Positions 45,852-55,434 of a stretch of 64,000 bases of DNA are shown here, piece by piece. A program made the position numbers and the translations under genes. Source of the DNA: Sva-07 sp963829585 (GTDB taxonomy: Bacteria > Actinomycetota > Acidimicrobiia > Acidimicrobiales > Ilumatobacteraceae); NCBI GenBank assembly GCA_963829585.1, contig CAWHJD010000014.1:1-64000 (forward strand), written 5' to 3'. Within the stretch, counting starts at the first letter, position 1. Every line of letters starts with the position of its first letter. Under the pieces are notes generated by a model that worked only from the letters and a program-made list of their open reading frames with translations, did no database searches and was not told the DNA's origin.

Positions 45852-48516
45852 GGTCGCTGGGGGCCGCGGCCGAGCTGTCGGCCACGACGCCGCGGAACGC
45901 CTGCTCGGCGGCCGATGCGGCTGACCGGCGGGTGGCCGGATCGGGTGCGATGATCGCCAGCTGTCGCAGCAGATCGATGAGCTGCTTCGTCGTGCGGACG
46001 AAGTCGCCGCCCGTCAGCTCCTCGTCGCCGACGACCTCGGCGAAACCCTCCCCGGCGACCCAGGCGTGGGCGATCGCGGCAAACGTGGGATCCGGGGGGC
46101 GGTGTTCGCCGAGCCCGACGGAGCGCTCGGTCGCGCGGAGATCCTCACTGACGGCCATCAAGCGGCGCGAGCGACTCCGGACCTCGTCGGACGAGAACCA
46201 CGGTGCAGGCGGTGCGTCGGAGCTGCGGTGTTCGTACACGAGCATCGAGACGAGCGCTGCGAGGTCGGCCGGAGCGAGGTCGTCGAGCAACCCCGACCGG
46301 ACGACCTCGGTGACGAGGAGGTCGGATTCGTGGAACGTCCGCGCGAGCATCTCGCCCGGCTCGGTGAGCGTCCAGGTGGCGCGATCGATGTAGCCGTAGG
46401 TCGTCAGCACGTCGAGAACCCGATCGAACTCCTTTGCCAACGACAGGTTCTTCCCGCTGACGCGCCGCTCGAGGTCGGCGATCTCACGTTCGATCCGGTC
46501 GGCCTGCCCGGCCGCTGCCACCTTCGCTCGCAGATCGGGGTCGCTCGCCACCGGGTGCTGGTCGGCGCGAGGGCCTGAATCGCGCCGGTCACGACGCTTC
46601 GAGCTCGAGGCGGGCTTCAGCTTGACGCCTCGGAGACGACGTGCCACGTCGTTGCGGTACTCCTTGCGGTTCGGAGCGAAGTTCGCGGGCAGCACGACGG
46701 TGCCGACCGGGTACGGCGGCTCGTCGAAGTCCTCGGCCGTCGCATGGATGCTCTTGGCCGACTTCGTGATCAGGGTGGCGCGCAGGCCGTCCTTGCGGTT
46801 CGCCGTCGCCACGACTGCGGCCGCGCCCCGATAGGTGCCCTTCGAGATGTGGACGACCGAACCCGGTCGCAACGCGGCGAGCGCCTCGGACACGGCGAGT
46901 CGGCGCTCGTCGCGGCCCGCGGCATCCCGGCCCTGCTGTTGATCGCGCAGCCGGCGGTACTCGTCGATGTCGCCGTACTCGCTCGCGGACTGCTCTCGTA
47001 GGTCGGCCAGCACCGCCCGGCGTCGTTCGAGCCTGGCTTCCAGTCGAACGACGTCGCGGTCGGCCTGGTACTGGGCGAACGAGAGGTTCAGGAGGTGGTG
47101 CGCCTCGTCGCTGCTGTACGTCCGAATGAGGTTGGCGGCCATGTTGTAGGTCGGATGGAACGCCGAGCGCAGGTGGAACGACGAGCTCCCGGCGAGTTCG
47201 GCCACCTCGTCGAATCGGACCCAGGGCGACCACAGGACGACGGCCGTACCCAGCTCGTCGATTCCACGACGCCCCGCTCGACCCGTCAGCTGGGTGTACT
47301 CACCGGGTGTGAGCCGCTCGTGGTGCTCGCCGGTGAACTTCGTCAGTTTCTCGATCACCACCGTCCGCGCCGGCATGTTGATGCCCACGGCCAGCGTCTC
47401 GGTGGCGAACACGACCTTCACCAGCCCTTCGACGAAACATGCCTCGACGACCTCCTTCATCGGCGGGACCATGCCGGCATGGTGGGCCGCGATCCCGCTC
47501 TCCAACTGCGTCACGAACTGCGTGAAGCCGAGCACGTGCAGGTCGGCTTCGTCGAGGCCACCGAGGCGCGCGTCGATGATCCGCGAGATCGCCGCACGTT
47601 CGTCGCTGGTCGTCAGGTCGAGGCCGGCGTCGACGCAGGCCTTGGCCGCCGCGTCGCACTGCGCCCTGCTGAAGATGAAGAAGATCGCCGGCAGGAGGCC
47701 GCGTGATCGGAGGAGTTCGACCGTCTCGACGCGACCCGGCGGGGCGAGCACCCTGCGACCGGATCCTTGATCACCCCGCGACGATCCCCGATCGTTGCGC
47801 GGACCCCCGTACCGTCCTCGCACGGCCGATTCATCGAGTTGCACGGCCTCGCGATTCACGTGTCCACCGACGAAGACGGGGAGCATCCGCAGGCGGTCGT
47901 TCGTCTTGTCGGCGACGAGGTATTCGTTGTCGAGACGTACAGGGCGTTGACGTTCGACGATCTCCGCGGTGGGCCCCCGTATGGTGCTGATCCACTCGGC
48001 GAGTTCGTCGACGTTGCTGACCGTTGCCGACAGACAGACGAGGCGGACGTGCTGGGGCAGATGGATCATCACCTCCTCCCACACCGGCCCCCGGTACGAG
48101 TCCTGCAGGAAGTGGACCTCGTCGAGGACGACGAGGCCGAGGTCGTGCAGGAGTCGCGACCTCCCGTAGATCATGTTGCGGAGGACCTCGGTGGTCATCA
48201 CCACGATCGGCGCGTCGCCGTTGATCGAGTTGTCGCCGGTGAGCAGACCCACCTCGTCCTCGCTGTACATGGCGACGAGGTCACGGTACTTCTGGTTCGA
48301 GAGCGCCTTGACGGGCGCCGTGTAGAACGCCCGCATGCCGGCGCGTCGGGCGGCGTCGATGCCGTACTCGGCGACGACCGTCTTGCCGCTCCCGGTCGGC
48401 ACGGCCACGACGACGTGCTCGCCACGATCGAGGGCGTCGAACGCCTCGTACTGGAACCGATCGAGCGGGAACGGGTACCGGGAGACGAACTCCGCCCGAT
48501 CCGTGGTGGCGATCAC
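45832..48516 (-). CDS. helY: DExH helicase, HelY/Ski2-like
   Basis: 894 residues. Walker A AVPTGSGKTVVAEYGID, DEVHFLQDSYRGPVWEEVMI (DEVH box), SATVSNVDELAEWI, motif V/VI TLAVGINMPARTVVIEKL and QLTGRAGRRGIDELG are followed by a C-terminal Ski2-like winged-helix/ratchet region. This matches the actinobacterial HelY family. Its position next to tatC (overlapping by 4 bases) is the same as in M. tuberculosis (Rv2092c/Rv2093c), which strengthens the call. Confidence 0.93.
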   Translation of the reverse strand: MIATTDRAEFVSRYPFPLDRFQYEAFDALDRGEHVVVAVPTGSGKTVVAEYGIDAARRAGMRAFYTAPVKALSNQKYRDLVAMYSEDEVGLLTGDNSINGDAPIVVMTTEVLRNMIYGRSRLLHDLGLVVLDEVHFLQDSYRGPVWEEVMIHLPQHVRLVCLSATVSNVDELAEWISTIRGPTAEIVERQRPVRLDNEYLVADKTNDRLRMLPVFVGGHVNREAVQLDESAVRGRYGGPRNDRGSSRGDQGSGRRVLAPPGRVETVELLRSRGLLPAIFFIFSRAQCDAAAKACVDAGLDLTTSDERAAISRIIDARLGGLDEADLHVLGFTQFVTQLESGIAAHHAGMVPPMKEVVEACFVEGLVKVVFATETLAVGINMPARTVVIEKLTKFTGEHHERLTPGEYTQLTGRAGRRGIDELGTAVVLWSPWVRFDEVAELAGSSSFHLRSAFHPTYNMAANLIRTYSSDEAHHLLNLSFAQYQADRDVVRLEARLERRRAVLADLREQSASEYGDIDEYRRLRDQQQGRDAAGRDERRLAVSEALAALRPGSVVHISKGTYRGAAAVVATANRKDGLRATLITKSAKSIHATAEDFDEPPYPVGTVVLPANFAPNRKEYRNDVARRLRGVKLKPASSSKRRDRRDSGPRADQHPVASDPDLRAKVAAAGQADRIEREIADLERRVSGKNLSLAKEFDRVLDVLTTYGYIDRATWTLTEPGEMLARTFHESDLLVTEVVRSGLLDDLAPADLAALVSMLVYEHRSSDAPPAPWFSSDEVRSRSRRLMAVSEDLRATERSVGLGEHRPPDPTFAAIAHAWVAGEGFAEVVGDEELTGGDFVRTTKQLIDLLRQLAIIAPDPATRRSAASAAEQAFRGVVADSSAAAPSDHDDQAG

Positions 48517-49290
48517 GCCTCGGCCGGACGTCGACGCACGACCAACCAGCCGACGAAGATCGCCAGGAAGTACAACACCATCATCGGAACCCCGAGCAAC
48601 GCCATCGTGACCGGATCACCCGACGGGGTGATCACCGCAGCGACCACGGCGATGATCACGAGCGCCATCCGCCAGCTCTTCAGGAGGCGGGTCGGCGACA
48701 CGGCGTTCACGAGGATGAGCCCCACGATGAAGACCGGGAGGAGGAATCCGATGCCGAACGCGAAGATCATCAAACCGATGAGCGCCACATAGCTCGTCAC
48801 GGAGAAGATCTGGTTGACGTCGGAACCCGACCACGAGATCAGGAACTCGAGTGCCTGTCCGACGGTGAGGTACGCCAGCGTGCCGCCGGCAGTGAAGAGC
48901 ACGATCGACGTCAGGACGAACGGGACCGCGTACTTCTTCTCCTTGGCATTGAGCGCCGGAACGGTGAACCGCCAGATCTGCCACAGCAGCACGGGCAGTG
49001 CGGCGATGATGCCCGCCGTACATGCCGACTCGCATCCGGGTGGCGAGGCCCTCGGTCGGGCTGAACGTGTTGAGCGTGGGGTCGCAGAAGTCGGCAGGCT
49101 TGCGTGCACACAGTTCGACGTACGGCTGGATGAGGAAGTCGAGCACCTGGTCGTAGAACGCGATGATCAGCACCATGCCGATCGAGATGGCCAACGCACT
49201 GCGGATGATGCGGACCCGGAGCTCGCCGAGATGCTCCGTCAGCGTCATCGTGTCGGGATCGGACTCCACGACGTCCTCGTCGGCGCTCAT
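48513..49290 (-). CDS. tatC: Sec-independent translocase TatC (one frameshift)
   Basis: About 258 residues. The N-terminal TLTEHLGELRVRIIRSALAI is the conserved TatC start. FSPTEGLATRMRVGMYGG continues in the next frame with IIAALPVLLWQIWRFTVPAL and EKKYAVPFVLTSIVLFTAGG, then FGIGFLLPVFIVGLILVNAV. Six membrane helices are predicted. The frame changes at a GGG run near 49015 where GG would restore it. It recruits twin-arginine signal peptides. It overlaps tatB upstream and helY downstream by four bases each. Confidence 0.95.
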
Positions 49291-49871
49291 GGCGCTCCCG
49301 ACTCACTCGAGGCCCCGAGGCCGACCGACGGCCCGGGGGCGGCGGCCACACCGGGTGGCGGCGGGGGCGGCGGAGGTGTAGGTGGCGGCGGCGGAACGGG
49401 CGTGGACACATGCCCATCGCCGGATTCACCTGACGGCGGGAGCGGCGGCAACGTCGGCGGCGAGCCGGGGGTCGCAACGACGTCGTAGCCGGGGTCGACG
49501 ATGCCGTGGTGCGGGATCGGATGGGGGTCGTGACCGTTGCCGGACGGCGATGCCGCGTCGAGCGGAGCGGTGAGGGCCGGGTCCGATGCCACGGCATCGG
49601 CGTCGTCGCGGAGCCGCTGTTCGGCCTCGGCCTCGGCCATCAGCTTCGAGGGATCGGCGGCGTCGCGCACCATGTTGGCGGTGTTGCGCATCTCGCGCAT
49701 CGGCTCGTCGAATGCGTTCTTGATCTCGGACTGGAAACCGCTGCCCATCTTCTTGAGCTCGTTGTACGTCTGCATGAATCGCCGCACGGCATCGGGAAGA
49801 CGCTCGGGTCCGAGCACCACGAGCGCGATCAGCAGGATGACGATGATCTCGCTGCCCTGCAGATTGAACAC
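49287..49871 (-). CDS. tatB: Sec-independent translocase TatB/TatA-like subunit
   Basis: 194 residues. The N-terminus FNLQGSEIIVILLIALVVLG and PERLPDAVRRFMQTYNELKK is the TatA/B transmembrane-hinge-amphipathic-helix unit. A long Pro-rich acidic tail (GESGDGHVSTPVPPPPPTPP) follows, longer than typical TatA and closer to actinobacterial TatB. It starts at ATG 49871 and overlaps tatC by four bases. It acts with TatC to form the export pore. Confidence 0.87.
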   Translation of the reverse strand: MFNLQGSEIIVILLIALVVLGPERLPDAVRRFMQTYNELKKMGSGFQSEIKNAFDEPMREMRNTANMVRDAADPSKLMAEAEAEQRLRDDADAVASDPALTAPLDAASPSGNGHDPHPIPHHGIVDPGYDVVATPGSPPTLPPLPPSGESGDGHVSTPVPPPPPTPPPPPPPPGVAAAPGPSVGLGASSESGAP

Positions 49872-49906
49872 GGGGGAAGTCTACGGGGCTGCCATCATGG
49901 TCAGGA

Positions 49907-50647
49907 GTGCAACAGCGTCTGCCCTCCCTGCTCGATCCGCCGATCACGTTCGCTCATCGCGGGGCGCGTGCCCACGCGCCCGAGAACACCCTCGAGGCCT
50001 TCTCGCTGGGCCTGAAGCTCGGTGCGTCGGGCCTGGAGAGCGATGTCTGGCTGACCGCAGACGGCGTCGCCGTGCTCGATCACGACGGGGTGGTCAAGCG
50101 TGGACTGCGCAAGCGTCCGATCAAGGAGTTCCGCCGCGACGAACTTCCGGCGCACATTCCGACGCTCGCCGAACTGCTGCACACGTGCGGCACCGACTAC
50201 TCGATGTCGCTCGATCTCAAGGATCCCGACAGTGCAGTGCGCATCGTCGAGACGGTCCGCGACATCGACGCCGACATGCTCGAACGCACCTGGCTCTGTG
50301 AACCGCGCCTGGAACGAGTTCTCGAACTGCGGGCGATGTTCGACGTGGGAGGACGCATCCCGATCCGTCTGCTCCAGACGACACGCCTCGAGTGGATCAA
50401 GGGAGGGGCGGAACGACGCGCCGACTACCTCTCCCGCCACGGCATCGACGGGATCAACCTCCACCGCACCGACTGGAACGGCGGACTCGTGGCGCTCTTC
50501 CACCGGTTCGGGCTGGTGGCGTTCGGATGGGACCTCCAGCACGAGCACGATCTTCGGCCTGCGCTGCGGATGGGTCTCGACGCCGTCTACAGCGACGACG
50601 TCGACGTGATGATCGATGCCTTCATCGCCGAGATCGGCGCGCCCTGA
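49907..50647 (+). CDS. Glycerophosphodiester phosphodiesterase
   Basis: 246 residues. The catalytic signature ITFAHRGARAHAPENTLEAF, the Glu/Asp metal pair ESDVWLTADGVAVLDHDG and the closing GLDAVYSDDVDVMIDAF are present. It hydrolyses glycerophosphodiesters to glycerol-3-phosphate. No signal peptide was found, so it is probably cytoplasmic. The GTG start at 49907 is divergent from tatB. It converges with lepB. Confidence 0.9.
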   Translation: MQQRLPSLLDPPITFAHRGARAHAPENTLEAFSLGLKLGASGLESDVWLTADGVAVLDHDGVVKRGLRKRPIKEFRRDELPAHIPTLAELLHTCGTDYSMSLDLKDPDSAVRIVETVRDIDADMLERTWLCEPRLERVLELRAMFDVGGRIPIRLLQTTRLEWIKGGAERRADYLSRHGIDGINLHRTDWNGGLVALFHRFGLVAFGWDLQHEHDLRPALRMGLDAVYSDDVDVMIDAFIAEIGAP

Positions 50648-50662
50648 CGTCGCTGGTCGCTC

Positions 50663-51277
50663 TCAGAGCCACTGCCAGTGACTCTGCGGCCAGAACACGA
50701 CGAAGGCCCGACCGACGAGATCGTCCTCGTCGATCGTTCCGATCACCCGTGAGTCCTGCGATCCGCCTCGATTGTCGCCCATCACGAAGACGTGATCCTC
50801 CGGCACGGGACCGTCGAGGCTGTAGTCGCCACCGCAATCGGTGGGAGTGACCACCTCGGGGTCGAGATAGGGCTCGTTGAGCACCCGACCGTCGATCAGG
50901 ACGGTGCAGTTGCGGATCTCGACCGTCTCGCCCGGCAGCGCGATGACCCGCTTGATCAGGTCACGTTCCGACGCCCCGGTGATCTGGTGCAGCACGACGA
51001 CGTCGCCTCGGTTGGGATCGTGGAGGCGATACGACAGCTTGTTGACGAACACCCTGTCGCCGGTCTCCAACGTCGAGTACATCGACGATCCCTCGACGAC
51101 GAAATGGGCGAGCACGAACGTGCGCACGACGAAGGCGACCAGGAGCGCGACGGCGATGACGATGACCCAGTCGAAGAACGCCCGGGCGCTCGACGTGCGC
51201 TTGTCGGTGGTGGGCGGAACACCGGGCGCGCCGTCGGGATCGTCGGCCGGGCGCGGGATGGTCGTCTCCGAGGTCAC
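50663..51277 (-). CDS. lepB: Signal peptidase I
   Basis: 204 residues. One TM anchor (FFDWVIVIAVALLVAFVVRT) is followed by the catalytic Ser motif VVEGSSMYSTLETGDRVFV, the Lys motif RDLIKRVIALPGE and GDNRGGSQDSRVIG, the S26 box E. It cleaves Sec signal peptides outside the membrane. The GTG at 51277 removes a doubtful Cys-rich extension. In this window it lies between pafA and the GDPD gene, where mycobacteria have pafB/pafC. Confidence 0.93.
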   Translation of the reverse strand: MTSETTIPRPADDPDGAPGVPPTTDKRTSSARAFFDWVIVIAVALLVAFVVRTFVLAHFVVEGSSMYSTLETGDRVFVNKLSYRLHDPNRGDVVVLHQITGASERDLIKRVIALPGETVEIRNCTVLIDGRVLNEPYLDPEVVTPTDCGGDYSLDGPVPEDHVFVMGDNRGGSQDSRVIGTIDEDDLVGRAFVVFWPQSHWQWL

Positions 51278-51350
51278 GAGATGCCAACGGTAACCGCCGC
51301 ACGGCCCGCCGCATCGCCGGCACGGCAATCTCGGGGATGGGTCCGTGATC

Positions 51351-52709
51351 TCAGAGCGACTCGATCAGCCGTTCGACGCGCTCGTCGCGGCTCTTGAACG
51401 GGTCCTTGCACAGCACCGTGCGTTGGGCCTGGTCGTTGAGCTTGAGATGCACCCAGTCGACCGTGTAGTCACGCTTGCGTTCCTTGGCCCGCTTGACGAA
51501 GTCGCCACGCAGCCGAGCGCGGGTGGTCTGCGGAGGCACGTCGACGGCCTGGGCGATGTCGTCATCGGTGCAGATCCGTTCGATGAGTCCGCGGTCCTGG
51601 AGCTTGTAGAACGGGCTGCGGGCGCGCGACACGTCGTGATACTGCAGGTCGAGCAGCTGCACCCGTGGGTGTCCGAACGGAAGATCGTGACGGGCGCGGT
51701 ACGCCTCGAGCAGCTTGTACTTGATCACCCAGTCGACCTCGCGGTCGAGCAGCAGCGGATCCTTCTCGATGGTGGTGATGCAGTGCTCCCACATCTCCAA
51801 TGCCTTCTGCTCCAGTGGAGGGAAGCCCTGGGAGTCGGCGTAGCGCAGCGCGCGATCGAGGTATTCGCGCTGGATGTCGAGCGCAGACACCTCACGGCCG
51901 TTCGCCAGGCGAACCGTCCGACGACAGGTGATGTCGTGGCTGATCTCGCGGATCGCCCGGATCGGGTTCTCGAGCGTCATGTCGCGGAGCACGACGTTGG
52001 GGTCCTCGAGCATCCGCAGCATGCAGGCCGCAGCACCGACCTTGAGGAATCCCGTGTACTCGCTCATGTTCGAGTCGCCGACGATCACGTGGAGACGCCG
52101 ATACTTCTCGGCGTCGGCGTGGGGCTCGTCGCGAGTGTTGATGATGGGGCGGCTGCGCGTGGTGGCCGACGACACCCCCTCCCAGATGTGCTCGGCGCGC
52201 TGGGCGATCGAGTACGTCGCTCCCCTGGCGGTCTGGAGCACCTTGCCGGCGCCGGTGTAGATCTGGCGCGAGACCAGGAACGGGATCAACACCTCGGCGT
52301 AGTGACCGAGGTCGTCGTCCCGGCTGGTGAGGTAGTTCTCGTGGCAACCGTAGGAGTTGCCGGCCGAGTCGGTGTTGTTCTTGAACAGGTAGATCGTTCC
52401 GCGGATCGATTCTTCCGCCAGGCGCTGCTCGGCCGACTCGACCAGTTGTTCGAGGATGCGCTCGCCTGCCTTGTCGTGCACGATCAGCTCGTACAGCGAG
52501 TCGCACTCGGGCGTGGCGTACTCGGGGTGCGAACCGACGTCGAGGTAGAGCCGGGCCCCGTTCTGGAGGAAGACGTTCGAACTGCGCCCCCACGACACCA
52601 CCCGCCTGAACAGGTATCGGGCGACTTCGTCGGGGCTGAGCCGCCGTTGGCCCCGCAGCGTGCACGTCACGCCGTACTCGTTCTCGAGTCCGTAGATGCG
52701 CCGCTCCAT
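51351..52709 (-). CDS. pafA: Pup-protein ligase
   Basis: 452 residues. MERRIYGLENEYGVTCTLRG is the ATP-binding start (with the Glu of the GLENE motif). VGSHPEYATPECDSLYELIV, TDSAGNSYGCHENYLTSRDD and SSATTRSRPIINTRDEPHAD follow. The C-terminal NDQAQRTVLCKDPFKS is nearly identical to mycobacterial PafA. It links the C-terminal Glu of deamidated Pup to substrate lysines. Dop at 58078 is the paralog. It starts at ATG 52709, with the oxoprolinase operon upstream. Confidence 0.97.
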   Translation of the reverse strand: MERRIYGLENEYGVTCTLRGQRRLSPDEVARYLFRRVVSWGRSSNVFLQNGARLYLDVGSHPEYATPECDSLYELIVHDKAGERILEQLVESAEQRLAEESIRGTIYLFKNNTDSAGNSYGCHENYLTSRDDDLGHYAEVLIPFLVSRQIYTGAGKVLQTARGATYSIAQRAEHIWEGVSSATTRSRPIINTRDEPHADAEKYRRLHVIVGDSNMSEYTGFLKVGAAACMLRMLEDPNVVLRDMTLENPIRAIREISHDITCRRTVRLANGREVSALDIQREYLDRALRYADSQGFPPLEQKALEMWEHCITTIEKDPLLLDREVDWVIKYKLLEAYRARHDLPFGHPRVQLLDLQYHDVSRARSPFYKLQDRGLIERICTDDDIAQAVDVPPQTTRARLRGDFVKRAKERKRDYTVDWVHLKLNDQAQRTVLCKDPFKSRDERVERLIESL

Positions 52710-52768
52710 CACCGGCAACCTAACCACATGACCGGCCCTTCGGGACACCGGCCCTCGACGCCTGCAAC

Positions 52769-53612
52769 TCAATCCGCTGAGGATCGCGCCGCCGAGCGGA
52801 AGCGGATGGTGGAGCCGGGGCGCTTCTGGACGAGCTGCGACAAGTCGTCGGGTTCGATGACCGCGATGACGGGATAGCCACCCGTCGTGGGATGGTTGGC
52901 CAGCATGACCATCGGCTCACCGGCCGGGGTGATCTGGACGGCTCCCTCGACCAGTCCGATGCTGGGCATCTGTGGCCGCCATCGGGGGCTGCGCTCGAAG
53001 GTCCCGGCCCCGAGGCGCACACCGACCCGGCTGAGTTCGTGAGTCACCGACCAGGTCCGATCGGTCAAGGCCTCACACCCCCCGACGAACCAGTCGTGTT
53101 GGGGGCCACTCCAGAGCCGAATCGCCCCGTCGCGTCGGCGCTGCGGTGCCAGTTCGGCGACGAGTTCGGTGCCGCGGGTCCGCCCCGGCTGTCAGGATCA
53201 GGTCGCTCGTGAGCGGCGGCGGACCGACTCCTGCGAGCGTGTCATGGCTGCGCGAGCCGAGCACTCTGGGCGACTCGACTCCTCCACGTACGGCGAGGTA
53301 GGCCCAGACGGCATCGGCCGGCGGATCGATCTGCAGGCGATCGCCGATGTCGAGGGTGTGGCGGCTCGCGTCGGTGCTGCGCGCGACGATCACCGGCCGC
53401 ATCGCCTCGATGACCAGGCCGCCCAGGGTCTCGATCGTGGCTGCGTCGGGACGGTTGCCGACGAGCCGGTTCACCTCGTCGTGGGCCCTCCGGTCGACCG
53501 GCCCCGCGGCCGGAACCCCCAGGTGCGACCAACCATGGCGGCCTTCGTCCTGGATCGTGGACGCGACTCCGACGTGCACGATCCGCAACGACGGTGCGTT
53601 CGAGGTGGTCAT
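52769..53612 (-). CDS. pxpC: 5-oxoprolinase subunit C (one frameshift)
   Basis: About 280 residues. LRIVHVGVASTIQDEGRHGW and HLGVPAAGPVDRRAHDEVNR are the biotin-dependent-carboxylase-like allophanate-hydrolase C start. YLAVRGGVESPRVLGSRSHD and PVIAVIEPDDLSQLVQKRPG follow in the next frame, the latter near the C-terminus. The frame moves at a GGGG run near 53183 where GGG would fit. With PxpA and PxpB it hydrolyses 5-oxoproline to glutamate using ATP. Its ATG overlaps the pxpB stop. Confidence 0.9.
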
Positions 53613-54205
53613 GCCACGCGGAAGCGCACTGCGCGTCCCGGTTGCATCAGCGCGGGAGGGTCGTCCTCGACATTCCACAGCTCGCAGGTGGTGTGGCCGA
53701 TGAGGTGCCAGCCGCCGGGTGATGCCGACGGGTAGACGCACGTGTACCCGGCGGCCACTCCCACCGACCCCGCCGGCACCGCGGTACGAGGGCTCGATCG
53801 GCGGGGCACGTGCAGGCGCTCGTCGAGGCCACGGAGGTAGCCGAAACCGGGGCTGAACCCGCAGAATGCGACGCGATACCGGCCGGCACTGTGGAGTCGC
53901 ACGATCTCGGCGGTCGACAGACCGGTGGCCTCGGCCAGATCGGCGAGGTCGGCACCGTCGTACACCACCTCGATCGTGAGCGGCTCGGCGGCCGACGTGC
54001 CGGTGGGAACAGACTCGATCACCTTCAGCATCGGCCCGAGCGCGTCGTGCTGACGCCGCGCCGTGCGCACCGTCACCGCGCGCTCGGAGGGGATGATCGC
54101 CTCCACGCCGGGCAACGCTGCCTCTGCGAGCCCTGCGGCCCAACCGATCGGATCCTCGAGTTCGTCGACGAGCCAGGCCCTCGGGCCGAATGGACGGAGT
54201 CGCAT
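53609..54205 (-). CDS. pxpB: 5-oxoprolinase subunit B (KipI family)
   Basis: 198 residues. PLTIEVVYDGADLADLAEAT, GRYRVAFCGFSPGFGYLRGL and GWHLIGHTTCELWN are the allophanate-hydrolase subunit 1/KipI signatures. It pairs with PxpC, and the stop overlaps the pxpC start by four bases, so equal amounts are expected. It begins at ATG 54205, 15 bases downstream of the amidohydrolase stop at 54220. The length is normal for a bacterial PxpB. Confidence 0.93.
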   Translation of the reverse strand: MRLRPFGPRAWLVDELEDPIGWAAGLAEAALPGVEAIIPSERAVTVRTARRQHDALGPMLKVIESVPTGTSAAEPLTIEVVYDGADLADLAEATGLSTAEIVRLHSAGRYRVAFCGFSPGFGYLRGLDERLHVPRRSSPRTAVPAGSVGVAAGYTCVYPSASPGGWHLIGHTTCELWNVEDDPPALMQPGRAVRFRVA

Positions 54206-54219
54206 CGTGGAATGCAGCC

Positions 54220-55401
54220 TCAGTGCACGCGGGCGTCGGGGAAGATCCGCAGGAAGTTCTCGGCGTAGAACCGATCGCGTACGTCGTCGGGACGATCGCC
54301 GAGCGATCCCTCGAACCGCCCGATCGGGTCGCGTCCACCCTCGACGTGCGGGTAGTCGCTCGAGAAGAGATAGAGGTCGGCAGCCGACTGATCCACGAGT
54401 GTTCCGACGTCCTCGAACACGTAGGGAGTGAAGGCCATCTGCTCGCGCAGCGTCTCCGACGGTGTGCGCTGCAACTCGGCGAGGTACTGATCGACCCTGC
54501 TCCAGGAGCGCACCACCCAGTCGAGCCGGGTCAGCATGGCCGGCACCCAACCGGCACCCAGCTCGACGCAGGCACCCCGGAGTGCCGGGTGCTGCTCGAA
54601 CACTCCGTCCATGATCATCACCGAGATGAACGTCTCGGGCCCCTGGTGCAACACCGCCATGTCCTTGCTGCGGATGTTCTCGCCACCGCCCATCCAGTCG
54701 CGAGCCGCCGGTCGCCCGGTGTTCGCCCATCGAGGGTCGAGCTGCAGTGGCGACCCACCCACGTGCAGGACGAAGGGTGTGCCCGACTCGGCGAGCCGCC
54801 GCCAGAACGGTGCCAGATCCACATGGCCCGGTGATCGTTCCCCCGCCGGATGATGTGGCACCCAGATGGCTTCGAGATCGGCATCGATCGCGAACTCCAG
54901 CTCGATCAACGCACTGTCGGGATCGTCGAGCGGCACGATGCCGACGCCCATGAGCCGGTCGTCGTCGGCGCAGAACTCGCTCATCGCCCGATTGTGGGCA
55001 CGGGTGGCGCCGTAACGGAGTTCGTTCGACAGCTTGCGGCTCGGCGAGAACGGGGTGGCCACACTGTGGGTCGCGAAGACGAGCTGCTTACGGAAGCCGA
55101 GCATGTCGAGTGCCACGGAGCGGTCGTCGCGGTCGAACGCACCGAGCGCCTGGATCTCCTTCGACGTGGCGATGAGCTGGTCACCGAGGGCGATCTGCGC
55201 CTCGACGTGTTCGGGTGTGTGCCGCTTGCCGTTGGCGACGATGATCTCGACCTCCTCGTCGGTGACGAGCGAGGCTGCGTAGCTGACCTGCGGGATGTCG
55301 TCGCGGATCGCCGGGTCGGCGTGGTCGCGGAGGAAGTCGGGCAACTCCATGATGTGGCTGTCGGCGTCGTAGAACGGCCGGTGTGCTGGCGCGTAGGTCA
55401 T
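54220..55401 (-). CDS. Amidohydrolase (COG2159 family), second copy
   Basis: 393 residues. YDADSHIMELPDFLRDHADP carries the D-x-H metal pair. VLHVGGSPLQ, GGGENIRSKDMAVLHQGPET and LFSSDYPHVEGGRDPIGRFE are shared with the gene at 17075 and mark them as paralogs. It lies between pxpA and pxpB, an unusual guest in a 5-oxoprolinase operon. It may make or prepare a lactam or amide related to 5-oxoproline, but that is inference. Confidence 0.85.
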   Translation of the reverse strand: MTYAPAHRPFYDADSHIMELPDFLRDHADPAIRDDIPQVSYAASLVTDEEVEIIVANGKRHTPEHVEAQIALGDQLIATSKEIQALGAFDRDDRSVALDMLGFRKQLVFATHSVATPFSPSRKLSNELRYGATRAHNRAMSEFCADDDRLMGVGIVPLDDPDSALIELEFAIDADLEAIWVPHHPAGERSPGHVDLAPFWRRLAESGTPFVLHVGGSPLQLDPRWANTGRPAARDWMGGGENIRSKDMAVLHQGPETFISVMIMDGVFEQHPALRGACVELGAGWVPAMLTRLDWVVRSWSRVDQYLAELQRTPSETLREQMAFTPYVFEDVGTLVDQSAADLYLFSSDYPHVEGGRDPIGRFEGSLGDRPDDVRDRFYAENFLRIFPDARVH

Positions 55402-55434
55402 GTGGGCCCTCGATCTGCTGCCTCGGTGGCGGAG

